Origin: JAWLDV01 sp046537975
GTDB lineage: Bacteria > Desulfobacterota > Desulfobulbia > Desulfobulbales > SURF-16
NCBI GenBank assembly: GCA_046537975.1
Contig: JBKHJR010000001.1
Coordinates: forward strand, 62,001-126,000
Length of the DNA stretch: 64,000 nucleotides
Direction of reading: 5' to 3'
A model generated the notes under the pieces. It was not told where the DNA came from, ran no database searches, and was given only the letters and a program-made list of their open reading frames with translations. This document shows positions 1 to 7,851 of the stretch, in pieces; the first letter of the stretch is position 1, and the number at the start of each line of letters is the position of its first letter. The position numbers were made by a program, and so were the translations under genes.

Positions 1-433
1 CTTCCTCGGTTTTAATGGCCTTCATGTAACGGAAATATTTTTTGCCGTCCTTTTTCACAACCGAATATAGTTCCATGTCCTCAGGGTCCCGGCCGGCCTC
101 GTTCTGCTTCTTAAACTTCTTTAACACCTTTTTCTCCCATTGGTCCGGGGCGTTGTCGGGATTGCGGTATTTGAGGGAGGTGCGGCCTATCTCACAGCCG
201 GAGCGCACTGTAAAGCGCCGGTCAATCCGGGGAGCCTCTTCGCTGCATACAGTAATGGCTTTGACCGCCCCTCCTTTTAGGAATGCCAGTCTGAGGCGGC
301 TTTTGAGTTCATTGGCATATTGCGAGATGAACTCCCGGCTTTCTGCAGCCCGTTTTTCAAGATCAGCGGAGAAACCGGAGCCCGGACAGAGGACTGAGAG
401 CATAAGGGCTGTGAGTAAGATTTTTATCCGCAT
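1..433 (-). CDS. DUF3365 (Tll0287-like) secreted protein, C-terminus cut off by window edge
   Basis: I read this from the reverse strand: an ATG at 433-431 opens a frame with no stop to position 1. The first ~22 residues form a signal peptide (MRIKILLTALMLSVL, then a Ser-Ala cleavage region). The mature part has the DUF3365 pattern: an AVKAITVCSE stretch around residue 57 and RTSLKYRNPDNAPDQWE around residue 86. Family members are periplasmic sensor-like or haem-binding proteins, often fused to signalling domains. The part visible here has no CxxCH, and any such motif would lie beyond the edge. The function is therefore unassigned beyond the family. It is transcribed away from the rest of the window and has no visible operon partner. 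Confidence 0.75.
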   Translation of the reverse strand, partial: MRIKILLTALMLSVLCPGSGFSADLEKRAAESREFISQYANELKSRLRLAFLKGGAVKAITVCSEEAPRIDRRFTVRSGCEIGRTSLKYRNPDNAPDQWEKKVLKKFKKQNEAGRDPEDMELYSVVKKDGKKYFRYMKAIKTEE

Positions 434-1098
434 ACTGTAGTTCTCCCTTGTTATGAGGTCAGAGGACAGCCGATGGTGTGAACTCTTAGTTAAATTATTT
501 GTTTTTTAAGCCCGGTTGTCAATCTTCAATTCCTTATCAGGCCATTCGCCCTGTTTAATCTTAGGGGGATCCTGCCTTCCGGGGATTACGGTAATCTTCT
601 TATCCAGGCGGCAGGAATCCTGCCAAGTTGTTTGACTTAATCTTTTTTTCTGCTTACTCTATTAGTCTTATATGTTGCCACCGGTATTAAAATCTCAATT
701 TCCCGGGTTGATTTATCTCTTTGATAAAGCGCGCAAATTTCATGTAAGATATGGTGTCTTATGGTTGGTATGTTTATTCAGGAACATTGCGCAGTGTTTG
801 TTAGTGGTTCTTGGCGAAGCGAAACGTTTAAAATTTCAACTGCCTGAAGCGAGGTACGAGCGAGTTTTGAAATTTTAGTGAAGCGAGCCTTAGGACCAGT
901 CAACACGAAGCAGTTCCTGAATGGCTATGCCAATCTCTTGAAATCGTAGTAATTTTCATAAGCCGGCAAGTTGAGTTAAAAGGAAATGAAGACATCAGGG
1001 TCGCTCGGTATCCGGAGGGGACATTTAACATCCTCCCGGCCAGGAGCAGGCTGTCATCCCCCAAAAAACGTGTCAGGTTCAAGAGGTCCTGTCAAATT
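434..1098. other. Non-coding stretch between divergent DUF3365 and GDPD genes
   Basis: This 665-base interval has a more AT-rich composition than its neighbours and no open frame with protein-like composition or a ribosome site. It contains the inverted repeat listed at 829-877. The frame of the downstream phosphodiesterase stays open from about 871 but has no ATG, GTG or TTG before 1099. I see no RNA gene in it. Confidence 0.5.
829..877. repeat. Inverted repeat, 11-bp arms
   Basis: TAAAATTTCAA at 829-839 is the exact reverse complement of TTGAAATTTTA at 867-877, with a 27-base loop. The words GAAGCGAG and GAAGCGA recur in and beside the loop. It could be a small mobile-repeat remnant or an RNA hairpin. 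Its role is unknown, and only one copy was noticed in the window. Confidence 0.5.
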
Positions 1099-1971
1099 AT
1101 GGTTATGTCCGGCCTGATGACCATGCTGATGCTTTCCTGCGACGGTGAGGTCCCGGAAAAGCAGCCTCCTGCCGCCTTCAGCAGAGACCAGGGCCCTATG
1201 GTGATCGCTCACCGGGGTGGGTCCGGTCTCAGGCCGGAAAACACCATGGCCGCTTTTAAGCACGCCCTAAAGCTGGGGGTGCACGGCCTGGAGATGGACG
1301 TGCATCTGAGCCGGGACAAGGAGCTGGTGGTTATTCATGATTCCACAGTAGAGCGGATCACTCAGGGGCGGGGCAAGGTGGAGGATATGGACCTGAAAGA
1401 ACTCAAGAGACTGGACGCAGGGTACAGATTCACTTCCCCTGACCGCCCCGGGGAACATCCCTGGCGGGGGCAGGGTCTTGAGATCCCCACCTTGCGGGAG
1501 GTCTTACAGGAATTTTCTGATACTCCGCTGTGCATCGAGATAAAACCCGATAACCCTGAGATCGTGCAAATCCTGGCAGAGATGCTCCGGGAATTCGGGC
1601 GGTTGGACAATACCGTGGTCTCTTCTTTTCACCACAACGTCTTGGAGTGTCTGCGTCAGGAGCTGCCCGGAGCAATCACCGGAGCCTCCAAGGTTGAAGT
1701 GCGTCGTCTCTATATCCTGCATCTGTTCCACCTGGCCGGGCTCTACAGCCCCGACTTCCAGGTGCTGCAGATTCCGGAACGGTGGGGTCCCTTCAAACTG
1801 GCCACTCAGGACTTTATCCGCCGGGCCCGGGACAAGGGGCTTTTGGTCCAGATCTGGGGCGTGGATAAGAAAGAGGTGATGCGCAGGTACCTGGAGATGG
1901 GGGTGGACGGGATCATCACTGACCGGCCTGATTCCCTGCTGGAGATAACAGGTGCTGATAACGCTTCTTAG
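1099..1971 (+). CDS. Glycerophosphodiester phosphodiesterase, probable lipoprotein
   Basis: This 290-residue GDPD-family enzyme hydrolyses glycerophosphodiesters to sn-glycerol 3-phosphate and an alcohol. The family motifs are clear: HRGG near residue 39, RPENTMAAF, the metal-binding EMDVH, and a following VIHD. The C-terminal part has the typical IWGVDKKEVMRRYLEMGVDGIITDRPD barrel end. The N-terminus is short and hydrophobic and ends in LMLSC, which reads as a lipobox, so the enzyme is probably anchored in the periplasm. The n-region lacks basic residues from the ATG chosen here. The upstream frame supplies a basic KKRVRFKR stretch but no normal start codon. A strong terminator follows, so it appears monocistronic. 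Confidence 0.9.
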   Translation: MVMSGLMTMLMLSCDGEVPEKQPPAAFSRDQGPMVIAHRGGSGLRPENTMAAFKHALKLGVHGLEMDVHLSRDKELVVIHDSTVERITQGRGKVEDMDLKELKRLDAGYRFTSPDRPGEHPWRGQGLEIPTLREVLQEFSDTPLCIEIKPDNPEIVQILAEMLREFGRLDNTVVSSFHHNVLECLRQELPGAITGASKVEVRRLYILHLFHLAGLYSPDFQVLQIPERWGPFKLATQDFIRRARDKGLLVQIWGVDKKEVMRRYLEMGVDGIITDRPDSLLEITGADNAS

Positions 1972-2011
1972 AAAAAAGACAGGTTGAAGCCGGGCTCGCA
2001 GAGGCTCTTGT

Positions 2012-2050
2012 AAGGCAGGGTGATGTTCTTTGGTCACCCTGCCTTTTTAT
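2012..2050 (+). terminator. Rho-independent terminator after GDPD gene
   Basis: A perfect 12-bp stem (AAGGCAGGGTGA at 2012-2023 pairing with TCACCCTGCCTT at 2034-2045) encloses a 10-base loop and runs into a T-rich tail. This is the clearest intrinsic terminator in the window. Confidence 0.92.
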
Positions 2051-2136
2051 TATATTCGACAAGGGTCGGGACTTGAAATATAAGTTTCAGGTTATATCCT
2101 TAAAGAAGGTTGACAATGTTTTAAGGGAGGCACGAT

Positions 2137-3345
2137 ATTTTCATCAGAGTTCCGGAGTTTATCAGGCTAAAGCCCAGACTGGCTTTTTTCGCCCTTGCTG
2201 CCACCGCTACCTCGGGCTTCGGTCAGACCTTTTTCGTCTCCGTGGTAGGTGGAGAGATCAGGGAGGCCTTTGAGCTATCTAATACTTCTTACGGAGGGAT
2301 TTATAGCACCGCCACCATCCTGAGTGCCTTTTTGCTGTTCCGTTTCGGCAGACTGGCAGACACCTGGCCCCTGGCCCGGATTACCAGCCTGGCTGTAGCA
2401 ATCCTGGCACTGGGCTGTTTTTTAGTGGGTTCGGCCCCAGGGGTCTTGGTCCTGGGGTTGGGATTTATCCTGATCCGTTTCGGGGGTCAGGGATTAATCT
2501 CCCACCTGGGAATTACCACTGCCGCCCGATACTTTACGGCGCATCGGGGAAAGGCGGTGGCCCTGGCGGCCGCCGGGATTCCCCTGGCCGAAGCGGTGCT
2601 GCCCCCGAGTGCGGTCCTGCTGATCGAGCCCCTGGGCTGGAGGGCACCCTGGCTGGCCGGATCAGGCGCTCTGGTGATCCTGATTCTGCCTCTTCTTCTT
2701 TACCTCTCCAGCCGGACCATAGCCCCTGTCAGCGACCATTCTTTGAAAGGGGGGACTGAGAATGCCGTTAATTACGGCCGGAGGGAGGTTTTGAGGGACC
2801 CGGGTTTTTATATGGTCCTGCCTGCTGCGGTAGCTGCTCCCTTTGTGGTTACTGCTATCCTCTTTCATCAGGTGGCTATCGCCCGTATTCATGACTGGCC
2901 CCTGCCTTTGGTGGGCTCTGCTTTCAGCGGCTATGCCGCCGGTCATCTGGCAGCTCTGACCGTGGCCGGTCTTTTGGTGGACCGGCTTGGAGCCAGGCGG
3001 TCTCTGGCTCTGGCACTTTTACCCATGATCGCAGGTCTGATTTTGTTGGGTGTCAGCCGGGGAGACTGGCTGGCTTTTGCCTATCTGGGTCTGGTCGGGA
3101 TTACCCAGGGATTTGCCGGTACCGCTGCCGGAGCGGTTTGGGCAGAGCGTTACGGGGTCCTGCATTTGGGAGCTATCCGGGCCATGGTCCAGGCCATTAT
3201 GGTGGTTTCCACCGCCATTGCACCGGTGGTGCTGGGTTTTCTTCTGGATCAGGCTTTGAGTCTGACTGTGCTGAGCGCTCTGCTTGCTGTAGGGACTCTG
3301 TTCAGTTCAGGCCTGGCCTGGTGCGCCGGGGAAGTTAAGGGATGA
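2137..3345 (+). CDS. Major facilitator superfamily transporter, probable ATT start
   Basis: This is a predicted 12-helix permease of about 402 residues, of the family with an N-terminal SGFGQTFF signature in helix 1 and a cytoplasmic GRLADTWPLAR loop between helices 2 and 3. The substrate is unknown. The frame opens after a TAA at 2122-2124 and holds no ATG, GTG or TTG before a GTG at 2242, which would cut off helix 1. A strong ribosome site (AAGGGAGG, about 2123-2130) lies six bases before an ATT at 2137. That is the best start and gives a normal family length. A sequencing error is the alternative. It stands alone between a terminator and the helicase gene. Confidence 0.8.
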   Translation: MFIRVPEFIRLKPRLAFFALAATATSGFGQTFFVSVVGGEIREAFELSNTSYGGIYSTATILSAFLLFRFGRLADTWPLARITSLAVAILALGCFLVGSAPGVLVLGLGFILIRFGGQGLISHLGITTAARYFTAHRGKAVALAAAGIPLAEAVLPPSAVLLIEPLGWRAPWLAGSGALVILILPLLLYLSSRTIAPVSDHSLKGGTENAVNYGRREVLRDPGFYMVLPAAVAAPFVVTAILFHQVAIARIHDWPLPLVGSAFSGYAAGHLAALTVAGLLVDRLGARRSLALALLPMIAGLILLGVSRGDWLAFAYLGLVGITQGFAGTAAGAVWAERYGVLHLGAIRAMVQAIMVVSTAIAPVVLGFLLDQALSLTVLSALLAVGTLFSSGLAWCAGEVKG

Positions 3346-3396
3346 TTTTGCGATTATCTTACCATCAGGTATCGGTAAGCACGGTCAAAGGAAATC

Positions 3397-5733
3397 ATGG
3401 TTGAACTGCCTATAGATGAGCTGCAATCTGAATTCACCTCCGCCCTGGCCCGGAAGCCGGTGGTGGTGGAGGCTCCGCCGGGAAGCGGCAAGTCCACCAG
3501 GCTGCCGGTCTGGTGTGCGGAAAGCGGCCGGGTACTGGTGGTGGAGCCCCGGCGCCTGGCCTGCCGTTCCCTGGCCAGGTTCGTGGCCCGGACCCTGGAG
3601 GTCCGGCCGGGGGGAGAAGTGGGTTATGCCGTTCGTTTTGAAGGGGAATACACTTCTGCGAGTCGGATTGTCTTTGTCACTCCGGGCATTGCCCTGCGCT
3701 GGTACGCCGCTGACAGGTTCAGCGGCTTTGATACCGTGATTCTGGACGAGTTCCATGAGAGACGCTGGGACACCGATCTTCTGGCTGCTTTGCTGCGCAC
3801 GGGGAACAGGCGGCTGGTCCTTACCTCCGCCACTGTGGAAGGCCGGCGCCTGGCCGATTATCTGGGAGGATACCGCCTGCAGGCAGAGGGCAAGCTCTTT
3901 GAGGTGGACCTGCACTACAGTGGTTCTCCTACTCTGCCCGGAAGCAGGGATCTGGACAAGCGGGTGGCTGAGACCGTAGTCCGGGCCCTGGAATACAGCC
4001 AGGGAGGGGATGTTTTGGTCTTTCTGCCCGGGAAAGGGGAGATTCAGGCGGCCCGGTCCAGACTGGAGAAGAAGTGTCCCCGAGTGGAGGTCATTCCCCT
4101 GCATGCCTCGGTGGATGCCTCCTCTCAGGACAGGGCCCTGGAGATTTCGGAACATTCCCGGGTCATCCTGGCCACCAACGTGGCTGAGACTTCCCTTACC
4201 CTGCCTGGGGTCAGGGTGGTGGTGGACAGTGGCCTGGAACGGAGGACTCATTACCGGGGGGGCCGCACCGTCCTGGCCCTCTCTGTAATCTCTCAGGCGG
4301 CTGCGGATCAGCGTACCGGGCGGGCCGGCCGACTGGGGCCGGGAGGCTGCTTTCGGCTCTGGAGCAAAGCGGCCCGGCTTCAATCCTATACCCCTCCGGA
4401 GGTGGTTCGGGAAGACCCGGCCGAGTTCATCCTGGCTGCAGCGGCCTGCGGCGTCAAAATCCGGGAGCTGGAATACCCCGACCCTATTCCCGGACCTGCC
4501 CTGGACAAGGCCCTGGCCAGGCTCCAGTCCATGGGGGCGGTAGACAGGGAAGGTGTAATTACCGAGCACGGCCGCAGGCTCTTCCCCCTCCCCCTTGATT
4601 CCCAGCTTGCCCATTTGATTGCGGCCTTCAAGGATGAAAAAGTCCGGGCTGACATGGTTGATCTGGCTGCAGCCCTGAACGCCCAGGGGTCTCTCCTGGC
4701 CCGCAACCAGTCCGAGGAAGGCTGGACTGACCTGGAAGAGTTCGCCCCGGAGGCTTGCGACGCCTGTACCCTGGTCCGGCTGGTCCGGGGAAGACCTCCG
4801 GCTTCGCTCCGTTTGAATCAGGCGGCCTTGAGTGAATCCCGGCGCACCGCCGAGCAGATAAGACAGGCCCTGGGGCTGGCTCCTCCGGAGAGATCAAGGC
4901 CTCCGGCCCGGGACCGGCTGGTTGGCGGCATTATTGAGGCAGTCCCGGATCTGGCCTTTGTCAGGAGACTTAAGCGCAGCTGGGCCCTGGGTAACGGCAG
5001 TGAGGAGGTGGAGATCGGCAAGGGGACCAGGATGCCGGGAAAGGCCCAGGCTGCAGTTGTCCTGGACCGGCACAGTATACCGGGCAAGGGCACGACCAGG
5101 ACCTTGACCATCGCCACCTGTCTGGCTCCGGCCGGCCTCCAGGAGCTGGCCCGGGCCGGTCTGGGAGACGTGTCCTGCCGCGAGCCCAGGCTGGAGAATA
5201 ACCGGATATCAATTACCGCCGAACGCATCTACGCCGGCCGGATTATCGACTCCTGGACTGAGTATCCCGAAGGGGATCGACTGCGCCGGGCAGTGGCCGA
5301 GCTCATCAGTGGCGGCCGTCTCTGGCCCGAAGCAGGGAAACGGCTCCAGGAGGAGATTGGGGCCTGGAACCTTTATGTGAAGCTGGGATACGGCGAGGGC
5401 GAAGAGGTTAACCTGCAGGACTGGCTGAGGAACAGGCTTGCGGATATCGGCCTGGAGACCGGGCAGGACCTTGAGGCCCTGGAGGCGGGCGACCTCGAGT
5501 TTGAAGGAATCCCGGAGTGGGAGCGGCCCAAATTCGACCGGCAGTATCCCAGGAATCTAAGTCTGGGTGATATGAAACTCAAGGTGGAATATGAACCGGG
5601 TCGCAGGCGTATTACCCTGGTGCGCCTCTCCGGAACCAGAAAGAATACCCCCCGGCGCTGGGAACTTCCCAATTGGGAGAGCAGCTGGGAATTGAGATAC
5701 CGGGACGGCAACCGGGTGGTGCCTGTGACTTAA
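3397..5733 (+). CDS. hrpB: HrpB-type DExH-box ATP-dependent helicase
   Basis: This 778-residue SF2 helicase has Walker A (APPGSGKST, residues 26-34), motif II as DEFH (117-120), motif III TSAT near 145, and motif VI as DQRTGRAGR near residue 308. The region after the helicase core matches the HrpB C-terminal domain, including a W-ELPNW-SSW-like tail. HrpB proteins are DEAH-family RNA/DNA helicases of uncertain cellular role. The family length is usually 800-850, so this one is slightly short. Motif II with Phe in place of the usual Ala/Arg is uncommon. A good ribosome site (AAAGGA) precedes the ATG. There is no obvious operon partner, and lexA follows after a 263-base promoter region. Confidence 0.88.
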   Translation: MVELPIDELQSEFTSALARKPVVVEAPPGSGKSTRLPVWCAESGRVLVVEPRRLACRSLARFVARTLEVRPGGEVGYAVRFEGEYTSASRIVFVTPGIALRWYAADRFSGFDTVILDEFHERRWDTDLLAALLRTGNRRLVLTSATVEGRRLADYLGGYRLQAEGKLFEVDLHYSGSPTLPGSRDLDKRVAETVVRALEYSQGGDVLVFLPGKGEIQAARSRLEKKCPRVEVIPLHASVDASSQDRALEISEHSRVILATNVAETSLTLPGVRVVVDSGLERRTHYRGGRTVLALSVISQAAADQRTGRAGRLGPGGCFRLWSKAARLQSYTPPEVVREDPAEFILAAAACGVKIRELEYPDPIPGPALDKALARLQSMGAVDREGVITEHGRRLFPLPLDSQLAHLIAAFKDEKVRADMVDLAAALNAQGSLLARNQSEEGWTDLEEFAPEACDACTLVRLVRGRPPASLRLNQAALSESRRTAEQIRQALGLAPPERSRPPARDRLVGGIIEAVPDLAFVRRLKRSWALGNGSEEVEIGKGTRMPGKAQAAVVLDRHSIPGKGTTRTLTIATCLAPAGLQELARAGLGDVSCREPRLENNRISITAERIYAGRIIDSWTEYPEGDRLRRAVAELISGGRLWPEAGKRLQEEIGAWNLYVKLGYGEGEEVNLQDWLRNRLADIGLETGQDLEALEAGDLEFEGIPEWERPKFDRQYPRNLSLGDMKLKVEYEPGRRRITLVRLSGTRKNTPRRWELPNWESSWELRYRDGNRVVPVT

Positions 5734-5913
5734 CCGGATTCGCCGTACAATTGATACGGCGCTGATTATAATCCGTTCATACCCATAGCTTCCCCGCCCT
5801 CCCGCCTTAGCGATTATCTTTGTTATCCCTTCCGTCTTGCAAGTCTTTTTTGCCTGAGATATTGTCTTGACAGGAATGGTCTCCCTTGCCGGCACCATTG
5901 TGACAGATCCTTC

Positions 5914-5946
5914 TTGACAAATGTGTAGCATATTATGTACATTTGT
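5914..5946 (+). promoter_or_regulatory. lexA promoter with overlapping palindromic operator candidate
   Basis: ACAAATGT (5917-5924) and ACATTTGT (5939-5946) form a perfect inverted repeat with a 14-base spacer. A consensus -35 TTGACA sits at 5914-5919 and a -10-like TACATT at 5938-5943, 18 bases apart, so both promoter boxes overlap the arms. The site is about 50 bases upstream of lexA, as expected for autoregulation. It does not match the common GAAC-N4-GTTC or CTGT-N8-ACAG LexA boxes, so the assignment as LexA operator is inference. Confidence 0.5.
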
Positions 5947-5996
5947 ATATATCTTGGATAAGATAAATATCAGCAAAATAATTGGGAGGGCAGGTC

Positions 5997-6641
5997 GTGA
6001 CATCTTCATATAAAACTTTGACTGCCAAACAGCAGCGTTTCCTGGATTACCTGAATGACGAGATCAGGAGCAGGGGGTACGCTCCCAGTCTGCGACAGGC
6101 CGCGGCCGACCTCGAGGTCAGCCACGGGGCGGTGGCTCAGCTGATCAGGGCCTTGGAAGATAAGGGATATGTTTATCGGGAGGGCCGTTACAGCCGTGAC
6201 CTGCGGGTTCTGGAGGACCATAAGAGCGGGGACGGGAAAACGGCTGAGGACAGCCGCCTGCGGGAGGTGGCTGTTATCGGCCGGATCACTGCCGGCATGC
6301 CCATCTATGCCCAGCAGGAGTGGGACGGTACCGTGCTGGTGGACGGCCGGATTTTCCGGGGCGCCAATCTCTTTGCTCTGCGGGTCAAGGGGGATTCCAT
6401 GCGGGATGCCGGGATCTTTTCCGGGGATCTGGCGATCTGCGAGCCCAGGCAGTTCGCCCGGAACGGGGAGATCGTCGTGGCTCTGATCGAAAGTGAAGAG
6501 GCCACGGTAAAACGTTTTTTTCTCCATCAGGATAAGGTGGAACTGCGGCCGGAAAATCCCGCCTTCCCGGTGAAACAGTACGATTTCGGGGATATCCTGA
6601 TTCAGGGTAAGGTTGTGGGAGTCATCCGGGATGAAGTTTAG
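5997..6641 (+). CDS. lexA: LexA repressor, SOS regulator
   Basis: This 214-residue LexA has an N-terminal winged-helix domain (YAPSLRQAAADLEVSHGAV, residues 28-46) and a C-terminal S24 autoprotease domain. The self-cleavage site Ala99-Gly100 lies in RITAGMP, the nucleophile is Ser134 in KGDSM, and the general base is Lys172 in TVKRFF. RecA-stimulated cleavage would derepress its targets. The GTG at 5997 is preferred over an in-frame TTG at 5982 because GGGAGG lies seven bases upstream of it. It heads an apparent operon with imuB and dnaE2 and is preceded by a palindrome overlapping its promoter. Confidence 0.93.
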   Translation: MTSSYKTLTAKQQRFLDYLNDEIRSRGYAPSLRQAAADLEVSHGAVAQLIRALEDKGYVYREGRYSRDLRVLEDHKSGDGKTAEDSRLREVAVIGRITAGMPIYAQQEWDGTVLVDGRIFRGANLFALRVKGDSMRDAGIFSGDLAICEPRQFARNGEIVVALIESEEATVKRFFLHQDKVELRPENPAFPVKQYDFGDILIQGKVVGVIRDEV

Positions 6642-6685
6642 ATCTAAGCGTTCACCAGCACCCCTTATTCTTTAAGTCCTTATAC

Positions 6686-7849
6686 ATGCAACGGACCATA
6701 ATCCATATCAATATTACCAATTTTGCCGCGGCAGTAGAGCAGGTGGTGGACAGCAGTCTCCGGGAGAGGCCGGTGATCATCGCCCCGCAGGCGGCCCGGG
6801 CCGTAGTTTATGACATGAGTGAAGAGGCCTACAGGCAAGGGATCCGCAAGGGCATGTCCCTGGTCCGGGCCCGATGGCGCTGCCGGGATGCGGTGCAGCT
6901 CATTCCGCGTCCCGGGCTTTATACCAGGGCGATGGCCGCCCTGCAGAAAGAGATGCGCCCTTATTCCCCTCTTATTGAACAGGCTGAAGGGGACGGCCAT
7001 TTCTTTGTCGATGTCAGCGGCAGCACCAGGCTTCTGGGTCCTTCCGCGGATGTGGCCCGGCGCATCCGCAAACAGGTTACCGGCGGTTTAGGCCTCCGTC
7101 CCATCTGGACTGTGGCCCCCAATAAGCTGGTAGCCAAGGTGGCCAGCCGGGTGGTTAAACCGGAGGGAGAGCATATCGTTAAAGACGGTGATGAGGCCGT
7201 CTTTCTCTCTCCTCTTCCGGTCTCTATCCTGCCGGGGCTGCTGCTCCGGGAAAAGGAGCGGCTGAAAGAATTCCAGCTCCACCAGGCCGGGCAGGTGGCG
7301 GCACTCACCCTGGCCCAGCTCAGGTCTGTTTTCGGCAGCCGGGCCCCTTTCATCCAGGCCGCGGTCAGGGGAGAAGACCGGCAGCCGGTGGCAGCCGGGG
7401 AAGAGCGGTCAAATCTCAAGCAGGTTTTCTTTTTTGCCGGGGACAGCAATAACAAACAGCAGGTGGAAGCGGCCCTGGTCAGTCTGGTGGAAGATCTCGT
7501 AAGCCGGCTTCGCCGGCGGCGGCAGAGAGCCCGCCGGACCGGCCTCTGCCTGGAATACTCCGACGGGCGCCGATGCTGGCGTCAGGCCACCTGTAAAGAG
7601 CCGGTTGATGATGAAGACGATCTGCTGGCCTTGGCCCGCCTGGCCCTTGCCCGGACCTGGACCCGTCGGGTGCGGCTGCGGTCCCTGACTCTTGTTTTTG
7701 ATCTTTTGACCGGCTCCGCCAGGCAGTTCAGCCTCTTCCCCCAGCCCGGCCGGGAAAAAAGGCGGCAGCTGCAGGACGCCCTGGATCAGATCCGTGAACG
7801 GCACGGGGTGTCAGGCATCAGACGGGGCACCTCCCTGCCTGTTCTTTAA
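6686..7849 (+). CDS. imuB: ImuB-like, catalytically inactive Y-family polymerase homologue
   Basis: This 387-residue protein has the Y-family fold pattern but has lost the catalytic acids. The HIDMDAF motif of active enzymes reads HINITNF (residues 7-13), so both Asp are gone, and the SLDEAFLD segment reads GDGHFFVD, losing the Glu. An active DinB in the same window (45505-46599) has both motifs intact, which makes the contrast plain. Known ImuB proteins act as non-catalytic scaffolds linking DnaE2 to the beta clamp. A QFSLF sequence near residue 350 is a likely clamp-binding motif. It lies 44 bases after lexA and two bases before dnaE2. No ImuA/SulA-like gene is present between them. Confidence 0.85.
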   Translation: MQRTIIHINITNFAAAVEQVVDSSLRERPVIIAPQAARAVVYDMSEEAYRQGIRKGMSLVRARWRCRDAVQLIPRPGLYTRAMAALQKEMRPYSPLIEQAEGDGHFFVDVSGSTRLLGPSADVARRIRKQVTGGLGLRPIWTVAPNKLVAKVASRVVKPEGEHIVKDGDEAVFLSPLPVSILPGLLLREKERLKEFQLHQAGQVAALTLAQLRSVFGSRAPFIQAAVRGEDRQPVAAGEERSNLKQVFFFAGDSNNKQQVEAALVSLVEDLVSRLRRRRQRARRTGLCLEYSDGRRCWRQATCKEPVDDEDDLLALARLALARTWTRRVRLRSLTLVFDLLTGSARQFSLFPQPGREKRRQLQDALDQIRERHGVSGIRRGTSLPVL

Positions 7850-7851
7850 TC

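Noticed and set aside
672..878. 68-codon plus-strand frame
   Set aside because: No ribosome site and the end is formed by the inverted repeat. It is not protein-like.
3385..4614. 409-codon minus-strand frame across the helicase gene
   Set aside because: It is antisense to hrpB in a GC-rich gene and is rich in Pro, Gly and Gln with no known motif. It is a shadow of the helicase.
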